The notes beneath the pieces are model-generated. The model worked only from the letters and a program-made list of their open reading frames with translations, made no database searches and was not told the DNA's origin. Of a stretch of 64,000 nt of DNA, positions 60,963-64,000 are shown piece by piece. Position numbers and translations under genes: made by a program. Numbering within the stretch: the first letter of the stretch is position 1; each line of letters begins with the position of its first letter. Location: contig NZ_AXAU01000011.1 in assembly GCF_000472965.1 (NCBI RefSeq), forward strand, positions 1 through 64,000, read 5' to 3'. The stretch comes from Bradyrhizobium murdochi (lineage in GTDB: Bacteria > Pseudomonadota > Alphaproteobacteria > Rhizobiales > Xanthobacteraceae).

Positions 60963-61940
60963 ATGATACGAATGTTTCTGGCGGCCGCGCTGGCGTCGTC
61001 CTGCGTGGTGGGTTGCGCGTCGATCGCGACGGCACAAGGCAGTTACCCCGAAAAATCGCTGCAGTTGATCGTGCCCTATCCGGCGGGCGGAGCTGGCGAC
61101 GTCGTCGGGCGCATCATTGCCGGCGAGCTCGAGACGCGTCTGGGCAAGCCCGTGATCGTGCTCAATCGCCCCGGCGGCGGCACGACGATTGCCGCCAAAG
61201 AGGTCGCCAACGCGGCACCCGACGGTTACACCCTGCTCACCAGTTCGAATTCGACCTTCACTTTGCAGCACGCCGTGAAGGAGAACGTGCCGTACGATAG
61301 CGGTAGGGATTTCGAGCCGATCGCCCAGACCGGTACCCTGACCATGGTGCTGGTCACGCATCGCGACAGCCCGATCAAGGACGTTGCCGCGCTTGTCGCG
61401 GCAGCGAAGGCCAATCCGGACAAGCTGTCGCTGGCGTCCTTCGGCGTAGCCACCATTTCGCATTTCGCCGGCGAACTGTTCAAGTCGAGCGCCGGCATCA
61501 AGATGCTGCACCTGCCCTACAAGGGCAGCGCGCCGGCGATGAACGACCTGATAGGCAAGCACATCGAGTACCACGTGGACACCGTGATAGCGATCAGGCC
61601 GCAGCTCGAAGCCGGCACGGTTCGCCCGCTGGCGGTGTTCTCCGCCAAGCGCTCGCAGTTCCTTCCCGACGTTCCGACTCTCGCCGAACTCGGTTATCCC
61701 AATATCGACCTCGTCTCCTGGGGTACCGTGGTGGCGCCCAAGAGAATCCCTCCGGCCATACGCGACCGGCTGGCCTCGGCGCTGGAAGAGGCAATCGCAA
61801 GTCCTTCGGTGATCGAGCGCTTTAAGAAGGTCGGGTACGAACCCGGCTTCAAGCGCTATCCGGACTGGCCGGGATTCATCGCCAAGGAAACCGCCGAGAT
61901 GAAGGAACTGGCCCGCAAGGGCGGGATCAAGGAAGAGTAA
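60963..61940 (+). CDS. TctC/Bug-type periplasmic substrate-binding protein
   Basis: The 325-residue product has a signal peptide (FLAAALASSCVVGCASIATA). The TctC fold follows: LIVPYPAGGAGDVVGRIIAG, VLNRPGGGTTIAAKEVANAA, and HLPYKGSAPAMNDLIGKHIE. It binds a carboxylate in the periplasm. A CASI motif might be a lipobox-like Cys. The amidase gene starts seven bases after its stop, so the two are co-transcribed and may be dedicated to one amide or its acid. No TctA/TctB genes are nearby. Confidence 0.88.
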   Translation: MIRMFLAAALASSCVVGCASIATAQGSYPEKSLQLIVPYPAGGAGDVVGRIIAGELETRLGKPVIVLNRPGGGTTIAAKEVANAAPDGYTLLTSSNSTFTLQHAVKENVPYDSGRDFEPIAQTGTLTMVLVTHRDSPIKDVAALVAAAKANPDKLSLASFGVATISHFAGELFKSSAGIKMLHLPYKGSAPAMNDLIGKHIEYHVDTVIAIRPQLEAGTVRPLAVFSAKRSQFLPDVPTLAELGYPNIDLVSWGTVVAPKRIPPAIRDRLASALEEAIASPSVIERFKKVGYEPGFKRYPDWPGFIAKETAEMKELARKGGIKEE

Positions 61941-61947
61941 CCCTGAT

Positions 61948-63441
61948 ATGACCGAGCCGTGCGATCTACCCGCGGTGAAGGCCCGAGCGCTGATCGGCGA
62001 GCGCAAGCTTTCGCCGGTCGAACTCATGGACAGTTGCATCCGTCGCATCGAGGAAATCGATCCAGCGGTCAATGCGATCATCGCACGCTCGTTCGAGTCC
62101 GCGCGCGCGACGGCGCGGGAAAGCGAGGCTACCGTAATGCGCGGCGATGCGCTCGGGCCGCTGCATGGGCTTCCGCTCGGCGTCAAGGACCTGATCGATG
62201 CCAAGGGCCTGCCGACCAGTTTTGGCAGCGTGCTGTTCGCGGACAATATCGCGGCCGAGGATGAGGCGATCGTCGCGATGCTCAAGCGCGCCGGCGCCAT
62301 CGTCATCGGCAAGACCAACGTCCCCGAATGGGGCGCGGGCGGCAACACCCGCAATGCGCTTCATGGCGCCACCGGCAATCCGTTCGATCCCGAGCGCTCC
62401 GCCGCCGGCTCGTCCGGCGGATCGGCGGTAGCGCTTGCAACCGGCATGGTGCCGCTGGCGACCGGTTCGGACACCGGCGGCTCGGTCAGGAACCCCGCCG
62501 CCTTTTGCGGTGTCGTCGGATTCCGCCCGTCTCCCGGGCTGATCGCCAGCAACAGCCGCAATATGGCCTGGCTGCAGATCTCGCAACTCGGGCCGATGGC
62601 GAGAAACGTATCGGACGCGTGCCTGATGCTTTCCTGCATGCTGGGTCGCGACGCGCGCGATCCGTTGTCGGCCATCCTTCACGCCGGCGGAACGCCGGTG
62701 TGCGAGACCTATCGCGATCCGCCACGGACCGATCTCGCCAGCTTGCGCATTGCGGCGACCTGCGATTTCGGGTTTGCGCCGACGGAACGCGTCATCGCCG
62801 AGACGTTCAAAACGAAGCTCGCGACATTCGGATCGGCATTCCGCCGCGTCGCGTGGACCCATCCGGACTGCGGCCATGCCGACGAGGTGTTCCGGATCTT
62901 GCGCGCCGTCGCGTTTCTGGGCCGGCACCGGGAGCTTGCCGAGAAATATCCGGACAAAGTGGGTCCCAACATTCGCGACAACGTAGCCGAGGGGCTCGGC
63001 TATTCCGCCCTCGACGTGGCACGCGCGCTTTCGCTGCAGACCGCGCTTTATCGGAGCTGGCAGACATTTTTCGGCGAGCACGATTTTATCGTCGCGCCGA
63101 CAGTCACGATCAGCCCGCGGCCCTGGTCCGAGCTTTACCCGGCCACCATCGACGGCACACCGACGAAAAGCTACTTCCACTGGCTGGCGCTGGCCTATGC
63201 CGTAACCAATGCCGGACACCCGGCGGTGGCGATACCGGCCGGCCGCGACGGCGCCGGATTGCCGTTCGGCATCCAGATCATCGGCCCGCGGGGCGGCGAC
63301 GTCGCGACGCTTTCAGTGGCCCGCGAGATCGAGGCGCTGCTTGAGGCCAATCCGAAGACAGCCCGTCCCGTCCCCGACCTCGCCTGGCTGCGCCGGCAGC
63401 CTCCGATGTCCTCCCGGCCCGGTTTTCTGGATTTCGATTGA
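61948..63441 (+). CDS. Amidase-signature family enzyme
   Basis: The 497-residue enzyme has the amidase triad Lys80 (GVKDLID), Ser155 (AAGSSGGSA) and Ser179 (GSDTGGSVRNPAAFCG), with a 24-residue spacing between the two serines as in the family. It hydrolyses amides to acid and ammonia in the cytoplasm. The last residues (FLDFD) and an FGIQIIGPRGGDV segment match typical members. The start is an ATG seven bases after the TctC gene, with the ribosome-binding site GGAAGAG. It may take up and hydrolyse an imported amide. Confidence 0.92.
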   Translation: MTEPCDLPAVKARALIGERKLSPVELMDSCIRRIEEIDPAVNAIIARSFESARATARESEATVMRGDALGPLHGLPLGVKDLIDAKGLPTSFGSVLFADNIAAEDEAIVAMLKRAGAIVIGKTNVPEWGAGGNTRNALHGATGNPFDPERSAAGSSGGSAVALATGMVPLATGSDTGGSVRNPAAFCGVVGFRPSPGLIASNSRNMAWLQISQLGPMARNVSDACLMLSCMLGRDARDPLSAILHAGGTPVCETYRDPPRTDLASLRIAATCDFGFAPTERVIAETFKTKLATFGSAFRRVAWTHPDCGHADEVFRILRAVAFLGRHRELAEKYPDKVGPNIRDNVAEGLGYSALDVARALSLQTALYRSWQTFFGEHDFIVAPTVTISPRPWSELYPATIDGTPTKSYFHWLALAYAVTNAGHPAVAIPAGRDGAGLPFGIQIIGPRGGDVATLSVAREIEALLEANPKTARPVPDLAWLRRQPPMSSRPGFLDFD

Positions 63442-63529
63442 TCCGCTCCATTCGAAGCCGTTGCCTGAACATTCGTTCATCAAAGTTAAATCTGACGCCA
63501 GAGCGGTCTGAAAGCCGGCACTTGGGCAA

Positions 63530-63595
63530 CGAACTTCACTCGAATGTGTTTAGCGAGTGTCCTGTTTTGCGAAAGAGCGAACTTCGCTCGAATGT
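63530..63595. repeat. Direct repeat CGAACTTCRCTCGAATGT
   Basis: Two 18-base copies, at 63530-63547 and 63578-63595, differ at one position (A or G) and are 48 bases apart. They lie upstream of the Gly/Tyr-rich exported protein gene and may be regulator sites. Confidence 0.55.
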
Positions 63596-63633
63596 AAAGT
63601 ATTGGGCGTCTGAATTACGGAAAGGAGTGGTCC

Positions 63634-64000
63634 ATGAGAAAAGCACCTTTGGCTTTAGCCGCAGCGGCGGTCTTGGGCTTGACCGCGGTAACGGCCCCCT
63701 CGCCGGCGGAGGCCCACTGGCGCGGAGGAGGATTTTTCCCGGCCGTGGCTGGCGGATTGATCGCGGGCGCGGTGATCGGCGGACTGGCTTCGAACGCCTA
63801 TGCCTATGGTCCCGGATATTACGGCGGGTACCCGGCCTATTACGGCGGTTATGCGCCGGCCTACTATGGTGGCTATTACGACGAGCCTTACTATCCCGTC
63901 GTTCGCTATCGTCGCGTGGTTCGCCCGGCGTTCGCCTACTATGGCGGTCCGCGATTCTATGGCCCGCGGTTTTACCACCGCCGGCACTGGCATCACTGGT
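63634..64000 (+). CDS. Gly/Tyr-rich exported protein (cut by window edge)
   Basis: The 122 residues present begin with a signal peptide (MRKAPLALAAAAVLGLTAV) and a second hydrophobic segment (GGLIAGAVIGGLASNAYAY). A repeating GGY/YYGG region follows (YYGGYPAYYGGYAP), with a late Tyr/Arg/His part (FYHRRHWHHW). The stop codon lies outside the window. AAAGGAG precedes the ATG at 63634. It resembles Gly/Tyr-rich surface or structural proteins of rhizobia, whose role is unknown. Confidence 0.8.
   Translation, partial: MRKAPLALAAAAVLGLTAVTAPSPAEAHWRGGGFFPAVAGGLIAGAVIGGLASNAYAYGPGYYGGYPAYYGGYAPAYYGGYYDEPYYPVVRYRRVVRPAFAYYGGPRFYGPRFYHRRHWHHW

Noticed and set aside
60867..62354. 495-residue minus-strand frame
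   Set aside because: Antisense to the TctC and amidase genes; both of these are well supported.
61966..63219. 417-residue minus-strand frame
   Set aside because: Antisense to the amidase gene; no signature.

Overview
The window looks like chromosome from an alphaproteobacterium of the Bradyrhizobium/Rhodopseudomonas group. Signs are the high G+C, a GcrA-type regulator, a second short FtsZ that keeps the C-terminal DIPAFL peptide, an ATP12 chaperone, a fused indolepyruvate ferredoxin oxidoreductase, many periplasmic TctC-type binding proteins, and several families of short palindromic repeats between genes. This is inferred from gene content only. No rRNA, tRNA or CRISPR array was found.

Layout. 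0-0.3 kb: the 5' part of an IS4-like transposase, cut by the window edge. 0.3-3 kb: a minus-strand acyl-CoA operon (thiolase, DUF35 Zn-ribbon protein, MaoC hydratase). 3.3-6 kb: a GcrA-like regulator and two exported TPR proteins. 6.5-12.1 kb: a ZntB/CorA gene broken by two in-frame TAG codons, the fused IorAB enzyme, and a decayed multihaem cytochrome c. 12.2-24.9 kb: a mosaic of small metabolic and regulatory genes (methyltransferase, PEP-mutase-like lyase, ArsR regulator with an apparently leaderless promoter, hydrolase, glycerophosphodiester phosphodiesterase, TctC protein, acetyltransferase, DUF899 protein), ending in a response regulator/histidine kinase pair. 24.9-31.5 kb: a less G+C-rich, gene-poor stretch. 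It carries a PIG-V-like mannosyltransferase and a large membrane spermidine-synthase-like protein between two direct repeat copies, then a GFA-family protein. 31.5-39.7 kb: O-methyltransferase, FAD oxidase, exported PCMT, coiled-coil proteins, FtsZ2, cupin and VOC proteins. 39.7-41 kb: a RelA/SpoT-like synthetase with no hydrolase domain, and a small ORF resembling a Fic antitoxin. 41-46.2 kb: propionyl-CoA carboxylase beta subunit, a DUF4260 protein, and class C-like and class D beta-lactamase-family genes. 46.4-49.1 kb: FliK, an FlhB C-terminal homologue and ATP12. 49.3-53.7 kb: isochorismatase-like protein without its cysteine, amidohydrolase, RluC-like pseudouridine synthase, esterase. 53.8-55.7 kb: an apparently autoregulated HxlR operon. 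55.8-59.2 kb: an HtrA protease-RarA-TPR operon with 4-nt overlaps. 59.3-60.8 kb: a divergent HxlR/quinone-reductase-type pair. 61-63.4 kb: a TctC-amidase operon. 63.6 kb to the end: a Gly/Tyr-rich exported protein cut by the edge.

The genes read as catabolism and stress functions in an environmental generalist: acyl-CoA chemistry, aromatic keto-acid oxidation, organic-acid and amide scavenging, quinone stress. Housekeeping operons are set among them, and intergenic spaces are largely filled by repeats. The points most worth a second look are the stand-alone RelA/SpoT protein and its small neighbour, the repeat-flanked PIG-V/spermidine-synthase-like pair, the HxlR operon whose palindrome overlaps its promoter, and the protamine-like Arg/Trp-rich Tat protein.
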